Shown: piece after piece, positions 44,007 to 53,061 of the stretch
Layout of the letters: each line of letters begins with the position of its first letter
Numbering within the stretch: position 1 is the stretch's first letter
NCBI RefSeq assembly: GCF_000716535.1
Contig: NZ_JNWV01000036.1
Span: 186,001-250,000 of the forward strand
Direction: 5' to 3'
Origin: Streptomyces flaveolus
GTDB taxonomy: Bacteria > Actinomycetota > Actinomycetes > Streptomycetales > Streptomycetaceae
Length of the DNA stretch: 64,000 bases
Program-made: the position numbers and the translations under genes
Notes under the pieces: model-generated
Seen by the model: only the letters and a program-made list of their open reading frames with translations
Database searches by the model: none
What the model was told of the DNA's origin: nothing

Positions 44007-44987
44007 TCAGTACGGCGGCGCCGTCAGGCGGGGGACGTCGGCGGGGGACAGGTCGGGCCAGGCGCGATGCCAGCGCGCGGGATGGCGCCACCGGCCGGAG
44101 GCGTCACGGGCGACGTCGACGCCGACCTCCACCACCAGCTGCGGTTCCACCAGCGCGACGTCCCGCTGCTCTCGGCTGCCCCACCCGGCGGAGAACGACC
44201 AGCCCATCCATGGATGCTCGTGCCGCCCCGCGACGAGCAGACCGGCGAGCGCCGCGCCTGCCTGGCGGGCGAGGGTGGTGGTGCGGCCGACGTACTGGAA
44301 ACGGCCTTCGTCGTCGTACCGTGCGAGCAACAGCGTCCCCGGAGCGGTCGGGGAGCCGGTGACCGCGCCGACGATCGCCTCGCTCGTCTCGTGGACCTTG
44401 TACTTCCGCCAGCCCCGCACCGACGGCCGGTAGACGTCGTCCAGCCGCTTGAAGACCACGCCCTCCATCCCGACCGACGCCCACGCCAGCCACTCGCCCA
44501 CGGTCTGCGGGTCGGTGGCCGACGGGCACAGCGTCCACGGCGCGACGAGCCGGCGGGCGGCGAACACCGATTCCAGCGTGGCCCTGCGCCGCCGGTACGG
44601 CCACCCGGTCGTGTCCGTCCCCGACAACCTGAGCAGATCGAATGCCACGAAGTGCGCCGGCCACTCGCCGGCCGCCCGGGCCGCACCGGCACCGCGCCGG
44701 GCAAGCCGGTTTTGCAGCTGCTCGAAGGCCAGCCGGCCCGTGGCGTCCCAGACGACGAGTTCGCCGTCCAGGGCGGTCGCGTCCGGCAGCTGCGCGGCCC
44801 CGGCCACGATCTCCGGAAACGAGGCCGCCATCTCGGTGCCGCGCCTGGAGCGCAGCACCACCCCTCCCGTCTCGACGGAGAGGAGTGCCCGGAATCCGTC
44901 CCACTTGGGCTCTGCGGCCCACCCGGCAGGCACGTCAGGTCTGTCCACGGCAACGGTCAGCATGGGTTCGGGCAGGTTCCAGGTCAC
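44007..44987 (-). CDS. ATP-dependent DNA ligase (LigD ligase-domain type)
   Basis: 326 residues from GTG 44987 (VTWNLPEPML), the usual start of this family; the longer frame to 45119 has no match. Adenylation motif I is EPKWDGFR with Lys28. Further motifs are ALDGELVVWD, FVAFDLL, MEGVVFKR (IV) and WRKYKVHE (V), followed by an OB-fold. It seals nicks and double-strand breaks, usually with Ku in end joining. The only ku trace in the window is a 15-codon stub about 10 kb away, so if active it must work alone or with a Ku encoded elsewhere. Confidence 0.92.
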   Translation of the reverse strand: MTWNLPEPMLTVAVDRPDVPAGWAAEPKWDGFRALLSVETGGVVLRSRRGTEMAASFPEIVAGAAQLPDATALDGELVVWDATGRLAFEQLQNRLARRGAGAARAAGEWPAHFVAFDLLRLSGTDTTGWPYRRRRATLESVFAARRLVAPWTLCPSATDPQTVGEWLAWASVGMEGVVFKRLDDVYRPSVRGWRKYKVHETSEAIVGAVTGSPTAPGTLLLARYDDEGRFQYVGRTTTLARQAGAALAGLLVAGRHEHPWMGWSFSAGWGSREQRDVALVEPQLVVEVGVDVARDASGRWRHPARWHRAWPDLSPADVPRLTAPPY

Positions 44988-45089
44988 CGTCGATGTCTTC
45001 CACCGCGGCTGGCCGCCGTTTGGGTGCCTTCGGGCGGGGTTCGAGGGGCGAAGGGACTTGCCGGGAGAGCCGCTGCGGACACTGACGTC

Positions 45090-45281
45090 ATGAGCGAGAG
45101 CAGCGAGAAGGCTCACCACCCCGGTGAGATCGTCCCGCAGTCAGGGATCTACGAATGCGACTGCGGCCAGGGGCATGGGTACAGCACTGACGTGAAGGGG
45201 CACCGGTTCCCGCCACTGCACGAGGCCTGCAGCGGCAGTGGCTGGAAGCTGAAGGCCGCCACCTCCCACCCCGGGCCCTGA
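45090..45281 (+). CDS. YjzC-like small protein
   Basis: 63 residues from ATG 45090. The core HPGEIVPQSGIYECDCGQGH then HRFPPLHEA resembles the YjzC/zinc-ribbon-like small proteins (xPGExxPxSGxYxC...FPPC) with only the first Cys pair kept. Transcribed divergently from the ligase. Role unknown. Confidence 0.6.
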   Translation: MSESSEKAHHPGEIVPQSGIYECDCGQGHGYSTDVKGHRFPPLHEACSGSGWKLKAATSHPGP

Positions 45282-45311
45282 GCGGCCGGGCCGCCCCGGG
45301 CGCATGCTGCC

Positions 45312-45345
<34 letters not shown>

Positions 45346-45797
45346 TAGGGGCCGCAAGCCGGGCACAGGGCGCACGCTGTCGGGGGCCGACCCGTGATGA
45401 CGTTGGGGACGCACACCGTCGAGGCCCGCTCACCCTCCGCCAGGGCCCTGGCGCCTTTGCCGAGCTGGTCGGCCTCACCCAGGCCCGGTATCGCTGACAC
45501 CGGGAAGCCGGCCGTTGCAGATGCCGTGACCACGGACCTCGGGGCAATTCCGTAGCCAACTGGTCACAGCTCGCTGCCCGCGCTGGTCATGGCGCTGCAA
45601 GTCGCCCACAGGTAGCGATCGGGGTCGTACCGACGAATACTGCTTGTGGGTCACAGCCCATGCTGCGGGCCGCCCGAAATCCCGTCGGCGTCTGCTGACC
45701 AGAATCGCCCGCCAGTCCGGCAGGCGCGCCGCGCCTCGCCATCATCCGGCGCAACCGCAATCCGAACAACACAGATCGCGACGAGAACGGACCAGCC

Positions 45798-46820
45798 ATG
45801 TCTCATCACCTCGACACCCCGCTGGCGGCGCAGAACGGTCAGCTGTTCATCGACGACCTCTATGTCTTCCCCGGCGAGGACAGCACGGTGTTCGTCATGG
45901 ACGTGAACTCCAACATCACCGGGGTTTACGCCGAGCCGGGCTTCCACCACGAGGCGCGCTACGAAATCAAGGTACATTTCGACGGCGCCGACCAGGAGAC
46001 CCTGACCTTCCGGTTTTCCTTCGGCGAGCCCGACCCGAACGGAGCGCAGCCGCTGCACCTGCACTCCCTGACCGACACAAACGCCCAAGGCGACGACACC
46101 GAAGGCGAGTTGGTGCTGGAAGGCCGTACCGGAGAGCCTGCCGAAGCGGGTGGTATCCGCGCCTGGGCCGGACGCGTCCAGGAAGCCTTCTATGTTGACC
46201 TTTCCCTGCTTGCCGCCGTCAATGGCGCCGTTGGCAAGGGCACCGCGGTGGACCTGTCGTCCTGGAACCCCCAGGAGGCGCAGAACACCTTCGCAGGTAC
46301 CACGGTGGAAGCGATCGTCCTCGAAGTCCCGCACACACATGACCGGTTGCGGCCCGGGACCCGTACCGGAGTGTGGTGTGCCACCAAGCTGGCCACCGAC
46401 GCCGGGGGCTGGAGGCAGATCAACCGGGGCGGCTATCCGATGATGTGGCCGATTTTCTGGCCCGACGACACAGACTTTTCGAACCCCGCCAACACCCGCC
46501 ACCCGTCGGAGGACATCGCCGCCGACGGCCGGGCGATCGCCGACCAGATCGCCAAGGTGGTCGCGGCCACCGGCACCTCGGCCGACCCCGCAGGTTACGG
46601 GGAGAGTGTCGCCGCACAGCTTCTTCCGGACGTCCTCCCTTATGTGATCGGCACCCCCGCCTCATTCGGCTTCGCCGCCCGCAACGGCCGGACCCGCGCG
46701 GACAACGCACCCGAGGTGATGATGTCCCTGGTCACCAACATGCCAGTGCCCAGCGGCCTCTCACCGGCCACCACCAAAGCCCAGCGTAACGACCAGTTCC
46801 CCTACGTCGTACCGCAGTAG
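45798..46820 (+). CDS. DUF4331 family protein
   Basis: 340 residues starting MSHHLDTPLAAQNGQLFIDD, the family signature, with DLYVFPGEDSTVFVMDVN, FHHEARYEIKVHFDG, a mid-section PHTHDRLRPGTRTGVWCATK, and a C-terminal helical region ending in DQFPYVVPQ. No signal peptide. DUF4331 proteins are widespread with unknown function. The gene is intact and alone, with a 38-bp palindrome 56 nt after its stop. Confidence 0.9.
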   Translation: MSHHLDTPLAAQNGQLFIDDLYVFPGEDSTVFVMDVNSNITGVYAEPGFHHEARYEIKVHFDGADQETLTFRFSFGEPDPNGAQPLHLHSLTDTNAQGDDTEGELVLEGRTGEPAEAGGIRAWAGRVQEAFYVDLSLLAAVNGAVGKGTAVDLSSWNPQEAQNTFAGTTVEAIVLEVPHTHDRLRPGTRTGVWCATKLATDAGGWRQINRGGYPMMWPIFWPDDTDFSNPANTRHPSEDIAADGRAIADQIAKVVAATGTSADPAGYGESVAAQLLPDVLPYVIGTPASFGFAARNGRTRADNAPEVMMSLVTNMPVPSGLSPATTKAQRNDQFPYVVPQ

Positions 46821-46875
46821 GCACGAGGCCCGCGAAGCTGAGCGGAAGCCTGTGGCGCGGAAGCCGTCAAAGAAC

Positions 46876-46913
46876 TGGCTTTGTTCACGAGAACGTTCTC
46901 GTGAACAAAGCCA
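46876..46913. repeat. Perfect 38-bp palindrome
   Basis: TGGCTTTGTTCACGAGAAC (46876-46894) is followed immediately by its exact reverse complement (46895-46913), with no spacer. It is AT-rich compared with its surroundings. The GGCTTTGTT start resembles terminal repeats of the IS903 branch of IS5 elements, so it may be two abutted IS ends. The core GAGAACGTTCTC also resembles LacI-type operators. 46914-47190 holds only a Gly-rich minus-strand frame of doubtful reality. Confidence 0.85.
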
Positions 46914-47190
46914 CCGTCGGCGCCTCGGGCTCCGTGGTGTCTGGAGATGCCGGCCCGTCCGTCCAGGCGGACCTACTTCTCGCCTTGGCGTTGCCGACGT
47001 TCGCGTCCCATTCGCTGCCCTGGCCGCCGTCGCCTCCGCTGTTGCCATGCGCTGCTGATCCGCCGTTCCCGCCGACACCGTAGGACATACCGTCCGCTAC
47101 GGCAGGGGCGCCGCCGGGACCGAAGGCACCGGGACTTCCGGCGTTGCCGCAGTTGGGCCACGGCGGTGAACGACGTTTGCCGGCGCCGGC

Positions 47191-47760
47191 CTACGCGCGG
47201 TGGAGTTTCCAGTCGCCGACGTTCTGTGCCCGGTTGTAGTAGGCGTTGGTGCACACGTCGTACTTGCCGCCGGCGGGTCCGTCTCCGTTCGTCTCCAGGA
47301 AGCCGCCGTTGTCGCCGTAGGTGTTCCACAGGTGGATCACGTCGCCGGGCCGCACATGCTGGTCACCGGGGCTGGATGCCTGGGCGAAGAGGCGCCAGCG
47401 GCCGGTGCCGGGTGCGCGGTCCTTGTCCTTGGACGTCAGGACGTTGAACTTGCCGCCGCTGTTCTTCTGGTCGGCGGTCGCGTGCCCGTTGGTGTCGAGG
47501 TAGCCGCCGTCACCGCCGTACAGGTTCCGCAGGTAGACCAGGTCTCCGCTGACCACGTTGGCACCAATGGCTTTGCCCTCGGCGGAGAGGATCTGCCAGG
47601 TTCCGGTGCCCTCCCCCCGCGTGGGCGAGTCCGCCGTCGACACGTCGTACTTTGCCCCGCCGTCGCTGCTGTTGCCGTTGGTGTCCAGGTAACCGCCCGC
47701 CCAGCTGTTGTAGCCGTTCTGCAGGTGCACCTGGTCGCCATACTTCAACTCGTTCGCCAT
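47191..47760 (-). CDS. Three-repeat, probably beta-trefoil, protein
   Basis: 189 residues from ATG 47760 (GAAGG 8 nt before). It consists of three repeats of about 60 residues, each with a GD-V-L-N-Y...GG(Y/F)L(D/E)TNG core followed by K(Y/F)(D/N)V and a W(Q/R/K)(I/L) end: YGDQVHLQNGYNSWAGGYLD, SGDLVYLRNLYGGDGGYLDT and PGDVIHLWNTYGDNGGFLET. Threefold repetition with Trp near each end suggests a beta-trefoil, as in lectin-like or actin-binding folds. No signal peptide or enzyme domain. Binding partner unknown. Confidence 0.75.
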   Translation of the reverse strand: MANELKYGDQVHLQNGYNSWAGGYLDTNGNSSDGGAKYDVSTADSPTRGEGTGTWQILSAEGKAIGANVVSGDLVYLRNLYGGDGGYLDTNGHATADQKNSGGKFNVLTSKDKDRAPGTGRWRLFAQASSPGDQHVRPGDVIHLWNTYGDNGGFLETNGDGPAGGKYDVCTNAYYNRAQNVGDWKLHRA

Positions 47761-48708
47761 GCTTCGCCTTCTCGGTCGACGGAAAGGCATGCGGACGGCT
47801 CCCGCCCCGATGGTCAGGTCATTCCCCCCGCAGCCGTCCAAGTGTCACTGTCCTTCTGCAGCCCTTGACCTGTGTGAATGCCAAACCACCCGTGAAGGGG
47901 GCACTGGAAGCGCGACCTAAGATCACAACCAAGGAACTCCGGCATCATCTGCCCCGATGCGCTCCCGGACTTCATGGCCTAGTCCTGCGCGCAGAGGATA
48001 TGAAACAGTCTCTGACCTTGTCGTTTATGGTCCGGCGTTGAACGGGGCCCGCACTTGATCGCTCCGCAGGCTGGCAGGTGCAGACGTGCCGGGCTTCCCT
48101 TACGGACCACGCCGAGAGCTGGTCTTCCGGAACGATCATCCTTCGGGGCGAACCGAGCAACTCGGAGCCCGTCGTGGTGTTATGGCCGGGGTGGCTCTCT
48201 GCCCCCGCCTCGGTGGCGGGTGTAGCCGCAAGCTCCGCGCCGAAGCCCGCGACCAGCTGGTAGCCGGCCGCGGGGCCGTGGCGGAGCCAGCGCCAGGAAT
48301 GAGAACCCGGACAGGGAGTGACGACCAGCGCGCGACGCACACCCCCGGCCCACTCCACTCCCGTGCACGACGCACTGCGCCGCACGCGCCCGGCTACTAC
48401 GTGCCGGCCAGCACACCCGTAAGGGCGCGGGCTCCCACAGAGAGTGAGGTCTGTGGCTGCGGGGGCCCCGTCGAGTTCGACTTCCTTGGCCGTACGGTCC
48501 CGAACCCGGCCGATCGATCCGGTGCGCCAGACGGCGGACAACCCGGGGGTGTGCCAGGTGCTTGAGTCTCGGCCAGGTGCTCGACCCGCAGCTGGACCCA
48601 TTCGCCAACTGCGTCCCTATCGGGTGAGTACGGGCGAGTGCTGCGTCGGCCCACCGACGGAGGGAGCGACCATACCGGCAATGGGTTCCTCCGCGGGAAA
48701 GGGTCTCC
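47761..48708. other. 950-nt region without a recognised gene
   Basis: Several overlapping open frames in both directions, none with family motifs or a convincing ribosome-binding site. It includes the upstream regions of the repeat protein and of the nicotinamidase. Confidence 0.4.
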
Positions 48709-49300
48709 GTGCACCGTGCACTGATCGTTGTTGATATGCAGAAGGACTTCTGCGAAGGCGGCAGCATTCCGGTGAAGGGCGGCGCGGGCAGAGCCGTGGC
48801 CATCGCCGACCTGGTGCGGCGCGCCGATGGCAGGTACGCGCACATCGTCGCCACTCGCGACCACCACATCGACCCGGGGGACCACTTCTCCGAGCACCCG
48901 GACTTCCAGAGCTCCTTCCCCGAGCACTGCGTCGTCGGCAGCGAGGGAGGCGAGTTCCATCCGGACTTCGCGCCCGTCGTCGCCTCCGGTGACGTGCACG
49001 AGGTCTTCTACAAGGGGGCGTACTCCGCCTCGAAGAGCGGTTTCGATTGGCTCGGCCCAGGACGGCACATCACTGGCCGACTGGCTGCGCGCCCGCCACA
49101 TCAGCAAGCTCGACGTCGTCGGCATCGCTACCGACCACTGTGTGAAGGCCACCGCGCTCGACGGCGTACGAGCGGGCTTCCCCGTCCGGGTTCTGCTCGA
49201 CTACACCGCCGGCGTTGCCCCCGATACCACCAGCACCGCGATCAGTGAGCTACGCCAAGCCGGTGTGGCGCTGAGCGGCAAGCCAGTCGTCCTCGCCTGA
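48709..49300 (+). pseudogene. pncA: Nicotinamidase/pyrazinamidase with a one-base insertion
   Basis: GTG 48709 (GGGAAAGGG upstream) opens HRALIVVDMQKDFCEGGSIP with catalytic Asp9, the metal site RDHHIDPGDHF and VFYKGAYSASKSGFD with the catalytic Lys. At 49047-49048 one extra T shifts the frame. The next frame continues AQDGTSLADWLRARHISKLD, VVGIATDHCVKATALDG (nucleophile Cys) and YTAGVAPDTTSTAI to the stop at 49300. Removing one T restores a complete protein of about 196 residues. It deamidates nicotinamide in NAD salvage when intact. A sequencing error is the main alternative. Confidence 0.85.
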
Positions 49301-49774
49301 GAGCCACTGACGCCATTGCTGCGGGACCGGTTCGCATCAGGCGCACTGCGGCGGCCTGGTGGGGTCGAACAAGGTGGCCGTCGGCCGGCCGCGGAGTTCG
49401 CCGCAACTGATCTCGTTCCTTCTGCCTCGCCGCAGTCCGCGGCCTCCTGAGCCCAGGCGACATGCTGGCGGCCTCCGTGTGCCGCGTTGCGGAGATCACC
49501 TGTGTGGGTGAGGGCAGGTCGACTGCTTCGCGTCAGTTTCATAGACGACGTGCGCCCGAGTAGTGGCTATGAGGGTGACGGGCCAACAGAGCAAAGGTCT
49601 TCCGGTGCCTGGCGTCTGGGCCGCCTGCGGTAAACACGGGTGTGACCAATGGCCTGAGACTGTTGCTGGGCTCAGGCCAAGGGTGGTGCTGGCCGCTCAG
49701 GGTGGCCGATCGTTGCGGTGGTTGGGCTTGCTCCGCGATCGGCGGGCGACCGGCGCTGACGAGAGGAAACCGGC
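49301..49774. other. 470-nt gap, nothing recognised
   Basis: Minus-strand frames are Arg/Pro-rich shadows. A ribosome-binding site for the next gene lies at the right end. Confidence 0.4.
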
Positions 49775-50134
49775 GTGCCTTCGTTCCAGACAGAGGACAC
49801 CCCCCACGGCTTCGCCTTCGACGAGGGCGGCAAGATCATCCATCCCAGGTACGTCCGCATGATCCTGCCGCCTCCCACGGACGGCCCGACGTACGGCTGG
49901 AAGAAGTTCCACCTGTCCTTCGCCTCGGACTTCGGTGACGTCACGGTCCGCGTCGCCACGTTCAAGACCGGCGCCCGGACCACCCAGACGCTGAACGTGA
50001 CCGCCGGCGGCGGCAGGGTCGGCTTCACGCTCGATGTCGGCACCCAGAAGGTGAGCGTGGGCCGGATGAAGACCTCCGCCGGTGACCGTAACGAGGACAC
50101 CCCAGTCAGCTGGCTGCTGGAATCGCAGGCCTGA
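49775..50134 (+). CDS. Hypothetical beta-rich protein
   Basis: 119 residues from GTG 49775 with GAGAGGAAA upstream. The pattern of short strands (RYVRMILPPP, GWKKFHLSFASDFGDVTVRV, QTLNVTAGGGRVGFTLDVG) suggests a small beta sandwich. No signal peptide, no cysteine, no known family. The following truncated gene lies 4 nt away. Confidence 0.6.
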   Translation: MPSFQTEDTPHGFAFDEGGKIIHPRYVRMILPPPTDGPTYGWKKFHLSFASDFGDVTVRVATFKTGARTTQTLNVTAGGGRVGFTLDVGTQKVSVGRMKTSAGDRNEDTPVSWLLESQA

Positions 50135-50137
50135 CCT

Positions 50138-50701
50138 GATCGAGCTGCTCGGTGGGCCTCCAGCCCCCTGCTCCGGCTGGGAACCCACCGAGCAACTCAC
50201 GCCAGCTTGGCAGAGAACCTTGCAGCCAAGGGCTTGACGTTGCCTTGGGACTTCGTCACCTTCCAGACCGACTCGAAGCTGCACTGCTCGCTGGATGAGG
50301 TCTCGGTGACCTCCTGTTGGACCGATATCTCAGAGCCCCTGCCCAGTCCGGTAGAGCCTGGTGCCTTCCTCGTGCGATTCCTGCGGGATCAGCAGGACTG
50401 CGTCATCTGGTACCTCTACCTCCGTCCTTCGGGTGAGGGGTTCGTGGTGCACTCCTATCTCGACTACGAATACGAGTACGAGGCACGGCGCGGTGGGGAA
50501 GAGACGGAGACCGATCTCGACGATCCGGAGGAGCAAAGGGCCGCGATCCTCTGGTGTGCACCTTCGTTCGAGGAGTTCGCGCATCGGTTCTGGATCGAGA
50601 ATCGTCTTCGGCATGCCCTCAACGGCGATGACCTGTCGGCACTCGAGCCTCAGATGCGTGACTACTTGCGCCACTACGCACCGCCCGGAACACCCGCTTG
50701 A
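50138..50701 (+). pseudogene. Hypothetical (possibly SUKH/SMI1-like) protein, 5'-damaged
   Basis: The first 30 codons (DLIELLGGPPAPCSGWEPTE) are open in one frame without a start. After a shift near 50210 the rest continues in the frame beginning at TTG 50207: GLTLPWDFVTFQTDSKLHCS, FLVRFLRDQQDCVIWYLYLR, HSYLDYEYEYEARR and AILWCAPSFEEFAHRFWIEN. The FLxxFL...WYLYL...FExFxxRFWxEN layout recalls SMI1/KNR4-type cell-surface or immunity proteins, but this is only suggestive. The TTG frame gives 164 residues if translated. Confidence 0.5.
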
Positions 50702-50887
50702 CCGTGCATCGAAAGAGATCATGCGCGGATGGCGGAGCTGGTACGCGTTCGCGCATGCTCGCACTCCCGGCGCTGCTCGCGGGCAATCTGAACGCCTGGT
50801 AGCTGGGACCTTGACCCTTGATCTTGGACACACGAGACACTGGATCCTGAGGATCTGAGAACGGACATCTCGTGGTCATGTGTGCGG

Positions 50888-51562
50888 TCATTGCGCGGTC
50901 GTGGTGAGGGTGCCCGCGATGAGGGTGGTGAGCATGTCCTGCAGGGTTGGTTCGAAATCCATACGCAGGACCGCGAGGGAGGGGTCGGCCTCGTAGGCGC
51001 TGAGCATGGCTTTGGAGGGGCGTGCGTGTGTCCATATCGCGCCGATCACCAGGATGGCTTGCGCGCAGATTTGTTCGGTATGTCCTTGCAGTTCGGGCAG
51101 GTGATGGTCGGCGAGAGCGGCGAGGGCGGCGACATTGGCCAGGGCGGCGCGCTTGTAGCGGGCGGCCACGTCTGCCGAGACATTGTGTTCCAGGACGCCT
51201 GCCTGGGCGCTGAGCAGGTCGCACAGCACCGGTTTCCGTGCCAGGGAATGGCTCAGGGTGGCGGCGAAGGCCCGGCCGCGCTGGAGCACTCCTGTGTCCG
51301 GCGCGACGGCGGCGTCGAGCAGTTCGGGCAGCTCGGCTGTCCACTGCCGCCAGTCGCGGTCCAGTAGTTCCAGCAGGATCGCTTCGCGTGATTCGAAGTA
51401 GCGCAGCACGTTGGACTTTGCCAGGCCTACCCGCCGGCTCAGCTCGTTGAGGCTGACCGAGTTCACCGGCATCTCACTGCACATCGCCGCCGCGGTGTCG
51501 AGGATCGCCCGTCGGCGGGCCTCGCGTTGCTCCTCGTTGCGCGCCCGCTGGAAGTTGGTCAT
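50888..51562 (-). CDS. TetR family regulator divergent from the metallo-hydrolase
   Basis: 224 residues. N-terminal HTH: REARRRAILDTAAAMCSE and VSLNELSRRVGLAKSNVLRY. The C-terminal domain is a typical TetR ligand-binding bundle. Transcribed divergently from the MBL-fold hydrolase gene across 240 nt that contain two GGACC-N3-GGTC(C/T) dyads, one 12 nt from its own start. It most likely represses both genes. Confidence 0.92.
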   Translation of the reverse strand: MTNFQRARNEEQREARRRAILDTAAAMCSEMPVNSVSLNELSRRVGLAKSNVLRYFESREAILLELLDRDWRQWTAELPELLDAAVAPDTGVLQRGRAFAATLSHSLARKPVLCDLLSAQAGVLEHNVSADVAARYKRAALANVAALAALADHHLPELQGHTEQICAQAILVIGAIWTHARPSKAMLSAYEADPSLAVLRMDFEPTLQDMLTTLIAGTLTTTAQ

Positions 51563-51573
51563 GCCTCCATGTT

Positions 51574-51590
51574 ACGGACCGGCGGTCCGT
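51574..51590. promoter_or_regulatory. TetR operator candidate 1
   Basis: ACGGACC (51574-51580) and GGTCCGT (51584-51590) form a perfect 7-bp dyad with a 3-nt spacer, abutting the -35 box of the hydrolase promoter. Confidence 0.6.
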
Positions 51591-51618
51591 TGACAACGCA
51601 CCATCGGTCTCTTAGCCT
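51590..51618 (+). promoter_or_regulatory. Promoter candidate of the metallo-hydrolase
   Basis: TTGACA (51590-51595), 17-nt spacer, TAGCCT (51613-51618). It is flanked by the two operator-like dyads. Confidence 0.5.
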
Positions 51619-51630
51619 GGCAGCGAGAAT

Positions 51631-51648
51631 ATCGGACCGACGGTCTTA
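51631..51648. promoter_or_regulatory. TetR operator candidate 2
   Basis: GGACC (51634-51638), GAC, GGTCT (51642-51646): same half-sites and 3-nt spacing as candidate 1, with one mismatch, just downstream of the predicted transcription start. Confidence 0.5.
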
Positions 51649-51802
51649 TATTCGGGTGGTGACCCACAACTCGCCCTCCGGGACACCGGCGTGCGGTCTC
51701 CCCCTCCTCGCTTCTGCCGTTCATCCCGCGGGTCCGAGTACCGGACAGAGCCTCGGCGGACCTCCGGCCCCTCACCCCGCCCACTCATCGAAAGGCCCCA
51801 CC

Positions 51803-52654
51803 ATGGCGACCTCCTTCCAGATCGGCAGCTTCACCGTCACCGCGCTCAGCGACGGAGAAAGCTATCTCCCCCCGCTGTTCTACCCGGGCCTGGACTTCGA
51901 CGCCCATCCCGGCATGCTGCACCCGGACGGCACTCACCACATCCCCACGGGCTGCTTCCTGATCCAGGGCAAGGGCCTCACCGTGCTGGTCGACGCCGGC
52001 ACCGGACCGAACGCCATTGCCTTCCCCGAAACACTGGCGGCCGCCGCCGGTCTGAACGCCGCGCCGCCGTCCATCGCGACCGGCGGAACGCTGCCCGAGG
52101 CACTGGCAGCGGCCGGCGTGACACCCGAGGACGTATCCACGGTCTTCCTCACCCACCTGCACGCCGACCACGTCGGCTGGGTGGCCCCCGCTGGGAAGCC
52201 GTTCTTCCCGAACGCCGAGGTCGTCTACGGCGCCGCCGACTGGGACGCTCTCATCGCATCGGCGCCGACCGAGGACCCCGCCAAGATCGTAATGGAGGGC
52301 GCCAGAGCCGCCGGTGTCCTGCGGTCTGTCGACGCCCCCGTGGTGGAAATCGGTCCCGGCATCACCGGCCACCACACCCCCGGTCACACCCCCGGCCATT
52401 ACATCGTCCGGATCAGCGACGGGGGTCAGGAGGCATACCTCCTCGGTGACGCCGTCCATCACCCGCTCCAGTTGAATGACCCCAACATCTCCTTCCTCTC
52501 AGACGCCGATGCCGAAGGCGCTCTGAAGACCCGTGAAGAGCTCCTCGCCCGGCTCACCGACAGCGACTCGGTCATAGGTATGGATCACTTCCCTGACCTG
52601 CACTTCCAACGCATCACCCTCGGGGCGAAGGGGCGGACCTGGACCAACGCCTGA
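51803..52654 (+). CDS. MBL-fold metallo-hydrolase
   Basis: 283 residues from ATG 51803 (GAAAGG upstream). The metal-binding motif THLHADHVGW gives His118, His120, Asp122 and His123. Later ligands are HHTPGHTPGH, LLGDAVHHP and IGMDHFPD. This is the lactonase/AttM-like branch that also hydrolyses other esters or lactones. The adjacent TetR regulator and operators suggest induction by the substrate, which cannot be named from sequence. No signal peptide, so cytoplasmic. Confidence 0.9.
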   Translation: MATSFQIGSFTVTALSDGESYLPPLFYPGLDFDAHPGMLHPDGTHHIPTGCFLIQGKGLTVLVDAGTGPNAIAFPETLAAAAGLNAAPPSIATGGTLPEALAAAGVTPEDVSTVFLTHLHADHVGWVAPAGKPFFPNAEVVYGAADWDALIASAPTEDPAKIVMEGARAAGVLRSVDAPVVEIGPGITGHHTPGHTPGHYIVRISDGGQEAYLLGDAVHHPLQLNDPNISFLSDADAEGALKTREELLARLTDSDSVIGMDHFPDLHFQRITLGAKGRTWTNA

Positions 52655-52743
52655 ATCCTGCTCGCCAACAGCGCGTCTCTCTTCGCCGAAGGCAACGGGC
52701 ACTGGACGACATCCTGGCGGCGATCCACGGGGCCGCCACTAGC

Positions 52744-52929
52744 CTAGGCGGTGCTCTTGCGGATTGAGCGGGCCACTCCCTCGAAGGCGTCGAGTGCGCG
52801 GGAATCGAAGCGCCCGTGTAGGCGCTGGATGTCGAGGCCGAGCTGGTTGTGAAGCCGGGCTGCCTGTCGGTAATCGCCCTCCTCCTCACAACGATGGGCG
52901 TCGGCCATACGGCTTTCAATGTCATCCAC
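52744..52929 (-). CDS. Small helical protein
   Basis: 61 residues from GTG 52929: DDIESRMADAHRCEEEGDYR and QAARLHNQLGLDIQRLHGR, strongly helical with a TPR-like A..Y..A...H spacing. The frame stays open upstream through the iteron-like region, so the start is not certain. No family recognised. Confidence 0.5.
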   Translation of the reverse strand: MDDIESRMADAHRCEEEGDYRQAARLHNQLGLDIQRLHGRFDSRALDAFEGVARSIRKSTA

Positions 52930-52999
52930 GGGCGGGTCCTCTCGATGGATGTGCGCGTGACACTTGTCCTTCTCCTCGCCAGCCGTGAGGTTCTTCGGT

Positions 53000-53051
53000 G
53001 CTGCTGTCGACGGGCTGTAGACAGGCGCGTCGATGTCCCGTCGACAGCAGC
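53000..53051. repeat. 15-bp inverted repeat with 22-nt spacer
   Basis: GCTGCTGTCGACGGG (53000-53014) is matched exactly by CCCGTCGACAGCAGC (53037-53051). The spacer contains a smaller dyad CTGTAGACAG (53015-53024). Confidence 0.75.
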
Positions 53052-53061
53052 GAGATGAGCG

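Noticed and set aside
46876..46913. Bidirectional terminator
   Set aside because: No loop and an AT-rich stem unlike the GC-rich terminators elsewhere in the window; better explained as IS ends or an operator.
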